A DNA stretch of 64,000 nucleotides from Microthyrium microscopicum (GCA_010405405.1 MU004231.1:923736-987735), one strand, 5' to 3'; shown: positions 40,289-51,863, counted from the stretch's first letter. Numbers and translations are program-made. Notes: generated from the letters alone by a model not told the origin.

Positions 40289-41946
40289 CAGGTAAGCCTA
40301 TATCGCGGCTGAATTCGGGAATTTTGGCTCGGTGGTATTCTACCGAGTGCCCAAAGAGCAACATTATCCATGGCAAGGCGGGGACCGGGCCAATCTTATC
40401 TAGTGTGCATCTATTGTGGTCGCAAACACAGATGAAACTGGTGTCTAGGTGAGAAATGAGGGTGTTTTCGATCCAGCGCCAGCATCACTGGACAGCGAAA
40501 AAGACGATACTGTTGTCTTTCGCAATTGCAAGTTGAACATGTACGGGGCAGACAGTCCCTATCACCAGGATCAGCTCGATAATGAGAAGCTTACTAGACT
40601 GACCAACAGCTGGGAATGGTTCATGCAAACACGCATGAAAGCAGTGATTGCTGCTCTCGCCAAGGACTACCCAAGCGTTCAGACTCTGCGTATCGTCCTT
40701 GTGGTTCCGGCTACATGGCCAGAGCGTATTGTGAAGATATATAAACAGTGCATGTCACAAAAAAGCCTTGGTTGGGACGGCGAGGTCACAACTAGGATTA
40801 TAGCCGAGCCCTCTGACGCACTGTACGGCCGTCGAAGTATTTCTGCATCCATTGATAACCTCACTACTGGCTTGACTCAAAAGGAAGTGGTTGCAACTGT
40901 AGATATCGGAGACTCGACAATCGTAAGTCATGGCCTCCCTGTTCGCTTGCCCTCAAGGCTAACCTGCAAAGGATATATCATTCAATCAAGCACTGCACGC
41001 CAAGTGGATGCATCATTTCTTGGACGGTTTCGGCCTCATCAACAAACTGTGGCTAGAAGGACTTGTTGGCAAACCCCACGATTGGCTCCATTCCAAACTT
41101 GGAGAGAACTTCAAATACACACCGGCATCCTACGTGGCGTGTGATTTTGCCAGATTTCACAAATACAAACTGTATGAGGCAGCCAAAGAAGAATGCCTTG
41201 ACGATCAAGCGGGTTTCAATATCTTCTTCATCAACGGTACTAAATTACCAATCAAGCACACTAGCAAGCTAGTCACTCTAACAAAAGAGTTCCTATTAAG
41301 GCTACTTGAACAAATTATGGAGATAATCAAGGTTAATAAGGAGAGGCTGAGAGTTACAGTCAAGGTTTGCATCTATCCAAAGAAAATAGCTACGCGTATA
41401 CTCACAACTATAATAGCTTGTGCTCTTCACCGGCGGTGGAGCTAATTACCAGATGTTCCACGAATTGATCAAAGTGAACGACGATTTGGGTGACTCTGAG
41501 ATTGAGTTGCCTACAGGAAACCCGCTGCAAGTCTCCAAAATCAGTGCTCTAGTGAATCTACTAACCGCAAAGATAGGCAAGAAGATGTCCCTCTTGGTCT
41601 CCAGTGGTTTGCGACCACAAGATACACAATGCCACAATGACCCGTCTCATTCGGTGTGCTGCAATATGACGCCGACGAAATCATTGAGGACGACGACTCT
41701 GTGCCAAACTACGTGGCGGTACTGGCGAAAGAAGGGGCCCCTATCGCAAATTTGACGAGTATGCGTTATTTGCTGGAGAGCCCGTCTTGCAGCGACCCAG
41801 AAAGCTCGTCTGGTAGCGACTCGGAAAGCTCGTCTGGCAGCGACCCGGAAAGCTCGTCCAACCAACTAGTCACGATGGTTGCCGGTCTGTATACGGTTCC
41901 AATAGACACAGAGCCATACCATGGTGCAAAGCCCCAACATCCGTAG
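40289..41946 (+). pseudogene. Decayed Hsp70-like (actin-fold ATPase) gene
   Basis: Hallmarks of the fungal Hsp70-like family occur in order: a nucleotide-loop region (YIAAEFGNFGS), VVPATWPERIV with IIAEPSDALY, the phosphate-2 motif DIGDSTID (formed across a 49-nt intron, 40923-40971), and the adenosine-loop motif LVLFTGGGANYQ (formed across a 52-nt intron, 41365-41416). Early on the frame has TAG twice (after DRANLI and after DETGV). Near 41,640 it shifts from HNDPSHSV to VLQYDADEIIE. The two internal introns splice cleanly, so the gene was functional not long ago. The C-terminus has an imperfect SSxSDPE repeat. These proteins are unusual Hsp70 relatives of unknown client range, often expanded in Pezizomycotina. 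Confidence 0.6.
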
Positions 41947-42189
41947 ACACTAGCAAAACGATCACATTATAAGCAACTATTCTTGGATCACCTCGTGTGG
42001 AATTTCCGGCGAACCCCATACCGTGCAGACTACGGAGAGGAGGCTGAAATCTACTGGCTACCAGCTCCTTCTAAAAGTCAAGTAATGTCAAAGGTACAAA
42101 TTTGATAGGTGTAGTAGATAAACTAATCATTGCGGCATGTCTATCAAAAGCTACATGTCTACCCTACATGAATCCCCAGCGGTACAACA

Positions 42190-42626
42190 CTATAGCTGAT
42201 AGTTGTAATAACGGTCAGGCTTTTCTTCGAGTTCCTCCTCATCCTCGTCCTCAGACGAGTCCTCATCCTCGTCCTCATCCTCGTCCTCTGACTCGTCCTC
42301 CGAAGAGGATTCGTCCTCTTCAGAAGAATCAAAATCAGAGTCCTCAAACTCATCATCTCCCTGAGTGTACACCTTCGGTCCGTCTTGTGCGGCCCGATGG
42401 TGAGCTGCACGGGTACGCCTGTCGGTACCTGTCGTACCAGGGGGGGAAATCGCTGCCGCGGTTTCGACCGTAGCCGTGGACGGGGTTGACACTGGTGGTG
42501 TAGCTGCGTCCGAGGCATTGGTAGCCTCAATCGGGGGAGGAGCGATTTGCTCGACTAGACTTGTGTAAGCTAAAAGGCTAGAGCGGGTTATTGATTGGTC
42601 AAAGACTTGCCTATTTCTTTCTTCAT
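42190..42626 (-). CDS. Small acidic-tailed protein with a GC-AG intron
   Basis: Exon 1 (42611-42626, MKKEI) and exon 2 (42190-42569) flank a 41-nt intron with a GC donor (G|GCAAGT) and TTTTAG acceptor, giving 131 residues. The middle is Thr/Ala/Pro-rich. The end is an almost pure Asp/Glu/Ser tract (about 45 residues; EDESEDEDEDEDED) before a short PDRYYNYQL tail. Such tails occur in histone chaperones and nucleolar proteins, but there is no folded domain here to support that. If the GC donor is wrong, the start would lie further in. The opposite strand of the acidic tract reads as a Pro/His/Arg-rich frame, which I take to be a shadow. Confidence 0.5.
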
Positions 42627-43453
42627 GGCGCGTGCTGGCAGGCTGGTACTGAATTAACCAAGAAACTTTGTCCGATTTGGTGTAGGAGAATGGTGGAATT
42701 CAAAGCTTTGGGACTGAACATGGCGAAGATTGACAACTGGTAGGCTTTATAACCTTTATAACCTCAACAGCTCGGCGTGTTAGTGTCGGACGTATTGCTA
42801 TAGGAACAAAAGCCGTGCATGAGATTGAGGCTAGACAACAATGAAAGCTGGTTGTTATTGTCATTCCATCTCGTCTCGAGTACTTGTCTCGCCTGTAGCT
42901 CACGGACTACCAAACCGGTTCAGCTAGAACAAATGCCAAGTTGGTGTGCGACAAGCCGTTCCAGAGTGTGGGCTCGTAATAACTCGCCTCCAAAAAGAAA
43001 GGTTCCAATCATTTTTAAGCATGACGAGGGTAATTGAATGGCTTACTTGGGGCAAAAGGCAGTATCATGGGGTTAGGACCAAAGTTAGTTATACCATAAG
43101 CTTGTACTATCACAAAGTGCTTTACAAATAAGTTTTGTAGCATAGAAGGGGAGCAGTACGCCATCTTCAAGTCTAAGCGCTAGATTGGATCGTGTTTAGC
43201 ACGTGGCACTAACAGGGTCAGTACTAGCGGCCTATGAGCTTGATTCAACTTCATGTCTTGAATATGATTCTCTTGAATATGATTCTCTTGAATATGATAA
43301 CTAGAGTCTAGAAATGGATAGCGAAAGATTGATATAGGGAGTGAAAATGTGCAAATTCCATTCAATCGTTATCACACCGGGCAAGTTCAGTAAATGTTTT
43401 TATTTTCTATCAAGCCAGACATGATCCTCATTATTCAGCAACCATCCACGCTA
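42627..43453. other. Gene-free stretch
   Basis: Nothing supported apart from the 15-bp repeat at 43256-43298. Confidence 0.4.
43256..43298. repeat. 15-bp triplicated repeat
   Basis: Three tandem copies of CTTGAATATGATTCT, the last partial. Confidence 0.85.
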
Positions 43454-44159
43454 TTAATCAATTACCACTGGATTGGACGCGCTATCGCCTGGAGTTGAAA
43501 TAGAAGCAACTCGGGCCAAGTGTGTATTTGCACAGGAAGAAGTGAGTGCGTTCGCACGGGAACTTGTAGCTATTGCAGTCGCTGGCAGAAGGTAACATCT
43601 CGCAAACCATCCATCATCAGCGCAGACCTTTGAAATCAAATATATTAGCTCCATGTCTCATTTTGGAAGCTGACCAATACAGAGAACTTACCGCGATATT
43701 GCTGGGAAATGGATTATGAATTGTTGACATCAGCGCGATAAATAACGACTCGATGTATCTGCGACGTAAATTAATATCTGATGGATACACCGAGAAACGG
43801 TGGCTGTCGCGAAACCACACCACGTCGGTTCGCGCATTGGGAGGGGGCCGTCTCGGCAAATCGGCAGCCGTGAATTTCAGAAGGTATCGACCATGTTGTC
43901 CATAGTAGATGTGGTGGGCCATGCATGCATAAAGGAAGCGCATAACATCGTCGATATAGGCCCCAATTTCGCCCTTGTTGGAATTGTCAAAGCTGGGAAT
44001 TGTACTTGTGTCGCCGATAAAGAGAGTTTGATCCATGCCCTCGATTCCTTCTTCGGTAATGTCCACCATTCCGCCCCATGGAAGTCGTATCTCGGTGGGA
44101 GGGGGCATAGTAGCAGTTTGAAGTGGTTTGAAATTAGTGACTGTCCACATGTTAGTCAA
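43454..44159 (-). CDS. DSHRF-domain protein, intact copy
   Basis: Exon 1 (43692-44159) and exon 2 (43454-43627) flank a 64-nt intron (GTAAGT...GCTAATAT...CAAAG), giving 213 residues. The core matches the C-terminal part of the broken gene at 2409-3478 almost end to end: IPSFDNSNKGEIGAYIDDVM, RFLYACMAHHIYYG, LKFTAADLP, RDSHRFSVYPSDINLRRRYI, LFIALMSTIHNPFP. Unlike that gene it has no hydrophobic N-terminus, so it is a soluble version. The core looks like a compact helical domain with a conserved RDSHRF motif. I do not recognise it. The C-terminal tail is Ala/Ser-rich and probably disordered. Start taken at MTNMWTV; MPPPTEIRLPWGG is an alternative. Confidence 0.65.
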
Positions 44160-44886
44160 TGAGCCGATTTTGCTGCAAAAAAATGTACTTTACGATCAAT
44201 ATCAGATGGAGATTGAAGGACCGAGATATTCAAGTCGCGCTACAATTGGCACAGAAGAATCAAGTAAAGGAATTGCCCGTTCTTTTGCAGCGACTTGAAG
44301 AGTGTCTATGCAGGCTGAATGTTGCTGTTAAAGTAGCTTCTCGTACTGTACATTACAACACTTCCTGACGCAGTTAACACCACTACATTGCCAAGACGTT
44401 GAAACCTGGAGAGGTTAAACATGAGCATAAAGATGCAGCATGATAGATTTCTTTCTGGTGCGTGTTGCTAACAAAAACCGCGAGATGGGCTCAAACACTT
44501 GGGGACTGAAGAAGACGCTACAATCTGATTGGCTGTAGCTGATTCTCCGATATTTGGTACGGCGCTAGTCTTCTTTAGTCGCTTTGAGATCTGAGCTGCA
44601 TGAGTTGAGCTAGCACGGCTGAAAAGAGACGTCTTCATGTTAACAATCCGAAGCTTAATAATCCCCCAGCTTCAGTATAGCAGCCAATCAATTCTCTGGT
44701 ACCTACCGCCGCACAAAACTTGCGTATCTATTACAAACACCTGGGGTGATCGTGTCCTTGACCGATGAGTACCTTTGATGCCTTGCCATTTTCATCAACT
44801 TACAAGCCCTTGATATACACCACGATAAGAGGTTTCCTACCTGTTAGCAACAAAAGAAAACACGACCCTTGGCTTACCACTTTCTA
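44160..44886. other. Gene-free stretch
   Basis: Divergent promoter region; nothing else supported. Confidence 0.4.
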
Positions 44887-45471
44887 ATGTCGCCGTCTTC
44901 CTCTGACAGCAGAGCATCATGTCCTTTAATCACGGCCGACTTGATACGAAAATTCCTATCGCTCAAGGTGCTTCCCACAGCCCATCGAGCTCAAATGCAC
45001 GAGTTGCTGGACCAAATCTCTACCGATACAAACACGCGCCCTTTGGCTTCTGTTGACGTCTTGATCCTCAGCCTTACTGAATTCAGCGCCTCTCCGCCAA
45101 TCGCCGTCCATCTCCTTACGATTAGTGACGATCCGCCACGTCAAGCCATCTGTCACATAACAAACCCATTCACCCGGATTCAACTCCCATATTGCCATAC
45201 CGCTGACGGCGGAAAGTATGAAATATACAGTACAACAAATTTGAGAATAGTTCCCACTCAGACAATAATCCCCAAAACAATCGCTCGGCGCCTCTACTCG
45301 TCTTGCATTCGACTCTCTCGCCGTGAGCCACAGGATCCAGGCTGTACTCTTGTTAGTACAAATCATCAAGACCACCACGCGCTCGTCAAGGCCATTGATG
45401 AGGCTATCCAACTTGCGAAAGTTATTCAGGGCGTAACACTCGATAGTACGCTGGGTATTGAACCGCTTTAG
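44887..45471 (+). CDS. Hypothetical protein (194 aa)
   Basis: Intronless frame starting MSPSSSDSRASC. It is mixed alpha/beta in appearance (VDVLILSLTEFSASPPIAVH, YEIYSTTNLRIVPTQTIIP), with a basic patch (RRLYSSCIRLSRREP) and a helical C-terminus (HALVKAIDEAIQLAKVIQ). No signal peptide or membrane span. No family recognised. The frame extends a little upstream without an ATG, so the methionine at 44887 is the first available start. Confidence 0.5.
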   Translation: MSPSSSDSRASCPLITADLIRKFLSLKVLPTAHRAQMHELLDQISTDTNTRPLASVDVLILSLTEFSASPPIAVHLLTISDDPPRQAICHITNPFTRIQLPYCHTADGGKYEIYSTTNLRIVPTQTIIPKTIARRLYSSCIRLSRREPQDPGCTLVSTNHQDHHALVKAIDEAIQLAKVIQGVTLDSTLGIEPL

Positions 45472-45748
45472 AAGAGACTGATAAACGAGCGCTATAGCAG
45501 AACTACAACGAATGCTGCAGATATCATAAAGAAGAGAACCCTACATATCAAGTAAATAGACAAAGGCGTTAGGAACGTGGGATTGCATATGTGTAGAACT
45601 AAATTCAAATGCTAGCAGAATCTAGAAAGCAGACTCTTCTTTGCAACTTGCTCAACTCGAACATGATGGGATAAAGGGAGCATAATGCACACATGATACA
45701 AGAGGATGTAATTGTTTCGTAACCCAAACTCCATTGCCCGCCAAAGGT

Positions 45749-46018
45749 CTACTGGCAGAGGTAGCTAATTTCCTCGGACGACATTGCTACATGCCATTGT
45801 TGGCGCAAGCAATCTTGCGGATCGAGCCCAAAGCTAGACAATAACTGACACTGAATCCTGATCTGCTGGCGGATCTCTATCAATCTGTCTTGGAGGTAGG
45901 CCGCAATGTTCTCAGGTAGGAGGTCGGGATTGAGGGATCTAAGTTTCCGCCATTCTCTCACGTTCGTAAAGAGATTGCCAATCCAAGATTGAATATGTTC
46001 TTCAATGGACACTGGCAT
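45749..46018 (-). CDS. Small hypothetical protein (89 aa)
   Basis: Starts MPVSIEEHIQSW. Predominantly helical and charged (ENIAAYLQDRLIEIRQQIRI), with Cys near the end. Good coding character for its size, but no recognisable family. It is transcribed toward the 3' end of the gene at 44887-45471. Confidence 0.4.
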   Translation of the reverse strand: MPVSIEEHIQSWIGNLFTNVREWRKLRSLNPDLLPENIAAYLQDRLIEIRQQIRIQCQLLSSFGLDPQDCLRQQWHVAMSSEEISYLCQ

Positions 46019-46570
46019 TTTAGACTACGCAGGCGTACTATAAGCTTGGAGCAAGGACAAGCAGCAAGTGCTACTTACTGATGATGTTGATGAATGTAGA
46101 CGTAATGACTTGGCTGATTGTGGTAGCAGATGAATATTCAATAAAGGGAGAGGTTTTCTGAGCACTGGGTAAGCCGTAAGGTTGTCAAGAGACCACAGGT
46201 TAACAAAGAACAAACGATTTAACTGATTCCAAACTGAAAGTATGAGAATCTTTATAGTCCAGATATTTGCAGTTACTGCTAGTCTTGCTCAATCATCAGG
46301 TCCGCCTACTGGGACTAGCTCTTGTTGCGATATGCATGGTTGTCTTTCATGACGATCTTGGTTTTTTCTAGACATGAACAAAGCAACAAACACGCAAGAG
46401 ATATTCTAGCAAGACATGCTCATTGCCAAGCATTTTCCAAGACATTAACCACAATCCCATGTTTAGCTACAACGGATCTCACATTATATAAACATTCTCG
46501 CCTTTTCACAGGAACAAAAGATCAACTCAACTCAGATCTCAGAGACCTTTACTCCGTACCAAGTTTAGAC

Positions 46571-48076
46571 ATGATTTCCAAGCGCAAAGCTTCCATCGCC
46601 AAAGCCAATGGTTCTAAAAAGACCAAAATCCGCAAACACAGCAAAGCATCCAGTAGCAAGCCCATCGTTCCTCAAAATGATACAAATCTTGGTGCCTCTA
46701 GCTCAAATCCGAATCCGCCTTTACAGCCCTCCTGTCCTACATCTAATCCAGCCGAGGCAACCATTCTTCAAGATAGCCCAGAGCTTAGTGCCTCTAGCTC
46801 AAAAGCTAGCCCAACTTCCCAGACTTGCTCCCCTATATCCGATCCAGTTGGGACCTGTCAGAACTTGCACAATGTACTCCGAGAGTTTCTGCAAGACCCA
46901 AGTGTAAGTCTCCAAGCATTCGCTGCTACTCTTACTCACCTCTCAAAGTCCATTGCCACGTTTCTGAAATACGACTTACCGGAACTGAATCCCGTCGAGG
47001 CCAGCAGCTGGGAGTCGCTCAAGAAGCATGTTGACAGGTTTATCCCCAGCAAACGCAGCCCGGACAATGCATCGCGCGCAGTCACTGCACCAGGATCAGC
47101 CACCGCAAGCCGCAAACGTACCTCCACTGCCGCCAAAGCTTCTTCTCCCAACTCCAAGCCCGAGGAACAAGCGAAACTGAATCCCGGAGATATCCTCTGG
47201 CATAGGCTATTCAATGTGCATCAAGTGCACCTGCCTACTTGTCTTTTAGTCCTACTCGACAACGCACAACCAACGATTGATCTAGTGTTCGACTCTAGCG
47301 CGCTTGGTAGAAGTGGAGTTCGACTTCTTGGCTCGACGGCAAATGAGACGGATTTCCTCCGCCAAAGATACGACTTTTCCGTGTCTTCCCAGCAACAAGA
47401 AGAAATGTCCCGCCTACGTCGACTATTGATGTGCTACTGGTACTTTGAAAGAACCAAAAAGTACACAAACTACGACCCAAGCAAACGACTTAGTCCACTC
47501 AACAATCTTGTCGCACTTCGTATAAGCGGCTTCAAGGATGACGAGACTGTGGATCAGGAGAGTATTTGTAACAATATCCGTGTCTGGCGCAAGGCTGGTC
47601 ATCGCCTCGAGCTCTTCCTCAACACCCTCCCTCCCGGTTCCCTTTTTGTCCTATTTCCATTCTTAACAATGGAATTGTTGGTGCAAAAGGCCTCGCAAGT
47701 TTCCTCCCTACGTAGCCTCGCCCTTGACAAGCTCGCCGGACATGTAGGCCTTCAGGAAGTAATCAATCAGCACGGCCTGGATACACTTGAAAGCGAGTGC
47801 TTTCTACGACTGAACGGACCTCCTCCTACAGCAGATGAGCTGGCGACAGATGAGCTGGCGACAGATGAGCCGGTGATTGACAATTCCATCATCATGACAG
47901 GAGATGAGCCCTTGGCTCTCAACGTCCAAGTAGACGACGATGCCAAAATGAAGAGTGCCGGTGACGAAGTGGGAGACGGTGACAAAGAGCGCGGCGATAG
48001 CTATCAGGATCTATTCCAACAATTGGCCATTAGTAGTGCTAACGACGATGGGAATGCACAAGTAGGAATGGAGTAG
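46571..48076 (+). CDS. Hypothetical nuclear-type protein (501 aa)
   Basis: I start at MISKRKASIAKANGSKKTKI because the upstream in-frame extension has no ATG context and a different composition. The N-terminus is strongly basic (KRKASIAK...KKTKIRKHSK), a probable nuclear localisation signal. It is followed by a Ser/Pro-rich stretch with a diverged tandem repeat (ASSSNPNPPLQPSCP and ASSSKASPTSQTCSP). Residues about 195-410 form an ordered helical domain (LPTCLLVLLDNAQPTIDLVF, MSRLRRLLMCYWYFERTKKY, RVWRKAGHRLELFLNTLP). The C-terminus is acidic and contains a short ATDEL repeat. Family unknown. Confidence 0.6.
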   Translation: MISKRKASIAKANGSKKTKIRKHSKASSSKPIVPQNDTNLGASSSNPNPPLQPSCPTSNPAEATILQDSPELSASSSKASPTSQTCSPISDPVGTCQNLHNVLREFLQDPSVSLQAFAATLTHLSKSIATFLKYDLPELNPVEASSWESLKKHVDRFIPSKRSPDNASRAVTAPGSATASRKRTSTAAKASSPNSKPEEQAKLNPGDILWHRLFNVHQVHLPTCLLVLLDNAQPTIDLVFDSSALGRSGVRLLGSTANETDFLRQRYDFSVSSQQQEEMSRLRRLLMCYWYFERTKKYTNYDPSKRLSPLNNLVALRISGFKDDETVDQESICNNIRVWRKAGHRLELFLNTLPPGSLFVLFPFLTMELLVQKASQVSSLRSLALDKLAGHVGLQEVINQHGLDTLESECFLRLNGPPPTADELATDELATDEPVIDNSIIMTGDEPLALNVQVDDDAKMKSAGDEVGDGDKERGDSYQDLFQQLAISSANDDGNAQVGME

Positions 48077-48828
48077 AAAGGAATTCGTGAGTCCAAGTTG
48101 ATGATCAATGATGGGGATAATATGTACAATTTAAACATAGCTTAGCTACAACAGTTTTATACTAGAACGACTAATTAGATCAAGATATTACTACCTTTAC
48201 CATGCTTAAAATGTTTACATGTCACGATAGGAGCTCCAAGGCCAGGGTACCCCTAGCACGTGATTTGGGTGATCTGATGTCACGTCAATGGCTCTGACAT
48301 CCGAGGACGCCTGACATGGTAGTACTGGGTTGGACAGGTCCTATTATACCATATCATTGAATGACAGGTTTAAGAGGCAATGCAACGACAGACCACTTAT
48401 TATCTTGAGCTCGCTGTGACAAGACGGAGCAAACCCTTAAAGGGGTAAGAGGGGCTTGCCAACAACAATGAGCCCGAGGAGTACTCTACGGTACTAGTGT
48501 TGTACTTGGGTTGCGCGTTAGATTAAAATGGTAACTCCTTAGACGACGAGGGTGTTCAAGTAAAAAAATATCCTATAATGTTGCGTTCTTTAAGAATACT
48601 GCTTGAGTTGGTGTTGGTTGCAGATGTTTTGACGCACTCAACCTCTTGCTGCTAGGATCCCAGCACGCCCGGTCGCCAAGCCGTTTCTGTCTCATCATCT
48701 TCAAGCCCATTCTCGACTCGCTAAACCCCCAAAAAACTCTAACACGACATATCGCGAATACAGGACACTCCTATCTCTCATCCCTCCAATCGAAAACTTT
48801 CCCCTTCGTCTTTCAACCTCCATTCCGC
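48077..48828. other. Intergenic region and probable 5' leader of SOG2
   Basis: No protein gene. The last ~200 bp are pyrimidine-rich, as in many fungal promoters and leaders. Confidence 0.45.
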
Positions 48829-48855
48829 ATGTCGGCTCACACAATCACACTATGA
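48829..48855 (+). promoter_or_regulatory. Upstream ORF overlapping the SOG2 start codon
   Basis: An eight-codon frame, ATGTCGGCTCACACAATCAC..., ends with TGA whose first bases overlap the SOG2 ATG (ATGA, 48852-48855). If the transcript starts upstream, ribosomes finishing this frame stop exactly on the main start and could reinitiate there. No transcript evidence is available here. Confidence 0.45.
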
Positions 48856-51563
48856 GCGATGACATCGCTCCAGGGGCGTTGTTGCAGATTCAACAACAGC
48901 AGCCCTCCAAGGACGAGCTCATAAACCTTGCGCGGAACGCGATCGAATCATCGAGGGAAATAATACGGCATACTGGCGATGGTGGTCTCAATGGTGAACC
49001 GCTGCCTCAGCAGCAGCCGGGGACGACAGTTGATTTATGCCACAAGCGTATTATAACGTTGCCGGATGAAGTAATTGAAATAATTCGAGGGGAGATTGAG
49101 CGGTAAGCTTGAACAACATGGGCACGAAGAGCAAGACCAACAAGAGCTGACTTTTTCCTAGACTGGCAATCTCGCATAATAATATAAGCGCATTTCCTTC
49201 TCGACTAGAAGAATGCAAGAGGTTGAGATATCTCAATGGACGACACAATAGGCTCAGGGAAATGCCTAAACCGGTATGTCTGGTCATATCCTCAAGATAG
49301 GACAATAGCTAATGAGGCATAGGTGTTACAACTCCAATCGCTGGAAATTCTAGACCTAAGTCGCAATAAGATTCGCTTCATACCCGACGAAATCAGGAGC
49401 ATGACATCGCTCAAAGTCCTCGCCTTGCAACGAAATCGTATCGATCGTCTACCACTTTGTCTGGGAGAAATGTCTGCGCTAAGAATATTGAAAGTCAATG
49501 AGAATCCATTGATATTTCCACCAGTGGAACTTTGCGCGCTGGAAGATGAACAAAGTGGAGTATTAGGCATGGCAGACAGGAATAAGATGGAATTGGCTGT
49601 CACGCAGCGCATCAAGAAATACTTGCAACAACATTCAGGGTCCAGTGCACGAGGCCGATCGAACGTGGCGAATATCGACTCCGATGGGGAGCTGAGTGAA
49701 GGAACCGCCGAAACACCTCGACCCTTCCGCCCAATTGGCACGCGATTTCCAGTGCGACCTAGCATTAGTGGGCTCGATTCTATGCTAATGCCATCGGTTC
49801 CTTCCCTTTCAACCTCACCAGAACCCCCGCCCATTCCAACTCGATCTCACGAACGGATACGATCAAATCAAACAGTCCAACTTCGCGGCAAAGCGTCGCT
49901 GCTGTCACCTCCTGACCCTTCAATGCCTCTCTCTGCTCAAAGTTCTTTCCACGAATTTGGTAGCGACATCACAGCTAGGAAAAAGCGCCATGGAATTATC
50001 ACTCCTAGAGGACCGGAAGGAATGGCGCAACAAATGGCTCTCAGTCCATCAGCTTTGCAGGAGGCTTTCAGTAATATTGGATCTCGCCCTGCTTCGCGGG
50101 CCGGCTCGGCCGTTTCAAGTTCATCATTTACTAATGAAAAGATGATCGATACAACGAGAGTTGTTTACCATGCTGCACTGGATTTGTACAGGCGGATGAA
50201 TTCGATAAGCAGGTTACCCGAAGTGCAGAATCAGCCTACACTGAAAGCGCAAGTGGAATTCGAACTGAAAGCTGCAAACACTCACACCAACGCTCTCACA
50301 AACGCTCTAGGACGCTCGCCGAAAGAATCGAATCAAGGAGTGCCTCAACGCTACTTGATACGGCCGATGATCGATGTTTTGTCCTCAATGGCTTCACTTT
50401 CTCGTCTTTTGAGCCAGACAGCCTCTATTTACTGCCGGAGTTGCACCCAGGATTCATTTCGCTACACATTTTGGAATTCTCAGCGAGATACCTGGGAGAT
50501 CTATGTGGCAAACTTTGGCATGTCCGACGCCATCAAGTCGGTAAATCACTCAAGACAGACCTCAACATCTTCGCAGTATCTGCAACCATTTCAGCCGGAG
50601 ACTGCTAGGCTGCGTCCATCGCCTCTAAGTTACCAAAGTCGCCCTCCCGGTCGCAACGGCTATACTACTTCTCCTACTGGCTCAGCGTACTCTGGAGTCA
50701 CCTTACCTGCGAATATGAGTAATGTTTTTTCTCCAACAACTTCTGTTAATACAGTCACATTCTCGCAGGACCCTTCATTTTCCCTCCGCGAGGAAGACTT
50801 GAGACAAGAAGTGCAAAATGACGGGCTATGGGAAGAAGTCTGTCGCCTCTTACATATATTGTGTGACACTGCTCTGGAAAACCTTCCTAAAGTACTGGCA
50901 CATTATCGATCGGAACGACAGAAACTTCTACGGCAATACGATGCGGATAATGACTTTGTGAAATCACTTGGCTCATTATCAAACCGATGTGCTGGACTGA
51001 TTGAATTGACGAATGCGCTGGCGAGAAGGATGGAAGCACTGATACCCAACGATAGAGTCGTACGCCATTCATTGGAATTCTGGTCATACCCTAGAATTGT
51101 ATTTCTGGTAAGTTTATCCACTTAACCATTCTTGAAATAAAACTAATTGATATAGGAATGGCAATGGATTGGTGAGCGTAGTAGACAACTTCCAGTATTA
51201 TACAACGGCGAGATCAAACCTGTGATGAAGCCTATCCACCATATCGTAAAAGCAGCTTCGACGCTAGTACAAGGATCGCCATGGAGGGTGTATCTGGAGA
51301 AGTCAAATTATATGAACGGCTCGGAAGGACTCCAGGGACGACCGATTCCAGGTGCATTAACGATTCAAGCGCACTCGAGTAATTTTGGATCAGTACCATC
51401 CACGCCGTTAAGCGCAGCTCTGGGGCCCGCTGCTGCTGCGGCAGTGCCCTCTAAAAACGGAATGGGACGTCAAGGAATCAACTTTTTTGATCGGGAGAAC
51501 CGATATGCGACAGCCTCCACGCAGCGACAGCCTGACTCGCTCTACGGCAAGCGCGGAATGTAG
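48852..51563 (+). CDS. SOG2: Leucine-rich-repeat RAM-network protein, Sog2 type
   Basis: Four exons (48852-49102, 49162-49273, 49323-51107, 51156-51563) with introns of 59, 49 and 48 nt give 851 residues. The N-terminal ~150 residues hold leucine-rich repeats (LAISHNNISAFPSRLEECK, LEILDLSRNKIRFIPDEI, LKVLALQRNRIDRLPLCL, LRILKVNENPLIFPPVEL). A long Ser/Pro-rich linker and a helical Sog2-type domain follow (VYHAALDLYRRMNSISRLPE, ALENLPKVLAHYRSERQKLL, FVKSLGSLSNRCAGLIELTN). Yeast Sog2 is an essential part of the RAM/MOR signalling network (Cbk1-Mob2, Pag1/Mor2) controlling polarity and cell separation. The gene is conserved across ascomycetes and marks the start of the conserved half of this window. 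Confidence 0.85.
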
Positions 51564-51863
51564 GGGACAAGAAGGATACTTCCAAATAGGACAATGTGGA
51601 CAAGATGGAGAGCAATCTCTTGCAATATCCATGGAATGTAAATAAATATAGCGCCATAGTAAAGGTGCGAGAATACAGACGTCGCAGTCAGACCAAAAGA
51701 TATTTCGATTGCGTAGGATGTGATTGGTTTGGCGGCCCTGCAAGGCTGAACGGGTCAACCTCGGATGCCAAATTCCTCCACCAAAAAGTATCCATGCGAC
51801 ATCGGAAACTTTTGCATCGTGAGTTTCAGACCCACGAAAAGCGACGGGCAACAATTTGCAGTC

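Noticed and set aside
42102-42530. Pro/His/Arg-rich frames over the acidic tract
   Set aside because: They are other-frame readings of the Asp/Glu codon repeats of the 42190-42626 gene.
44159-44368. 69-residue plus-strand frame with helical character
   Set aside because: Lies in the promoter of the 43454-44159 gene and has no other support.
46322-46570. Longer N-terminus for the 46571-48076 protein
   Set aside because: The added residues look like translated promoter/leader and precede a strong basic N-terminus starting at 46571.
48646-48855. 69-residue frame upstream of SOG2
   Set aside because: No conservation cue; only its last eight codons start from an ATG close to SOG2, kept as a possible upstream ORF.
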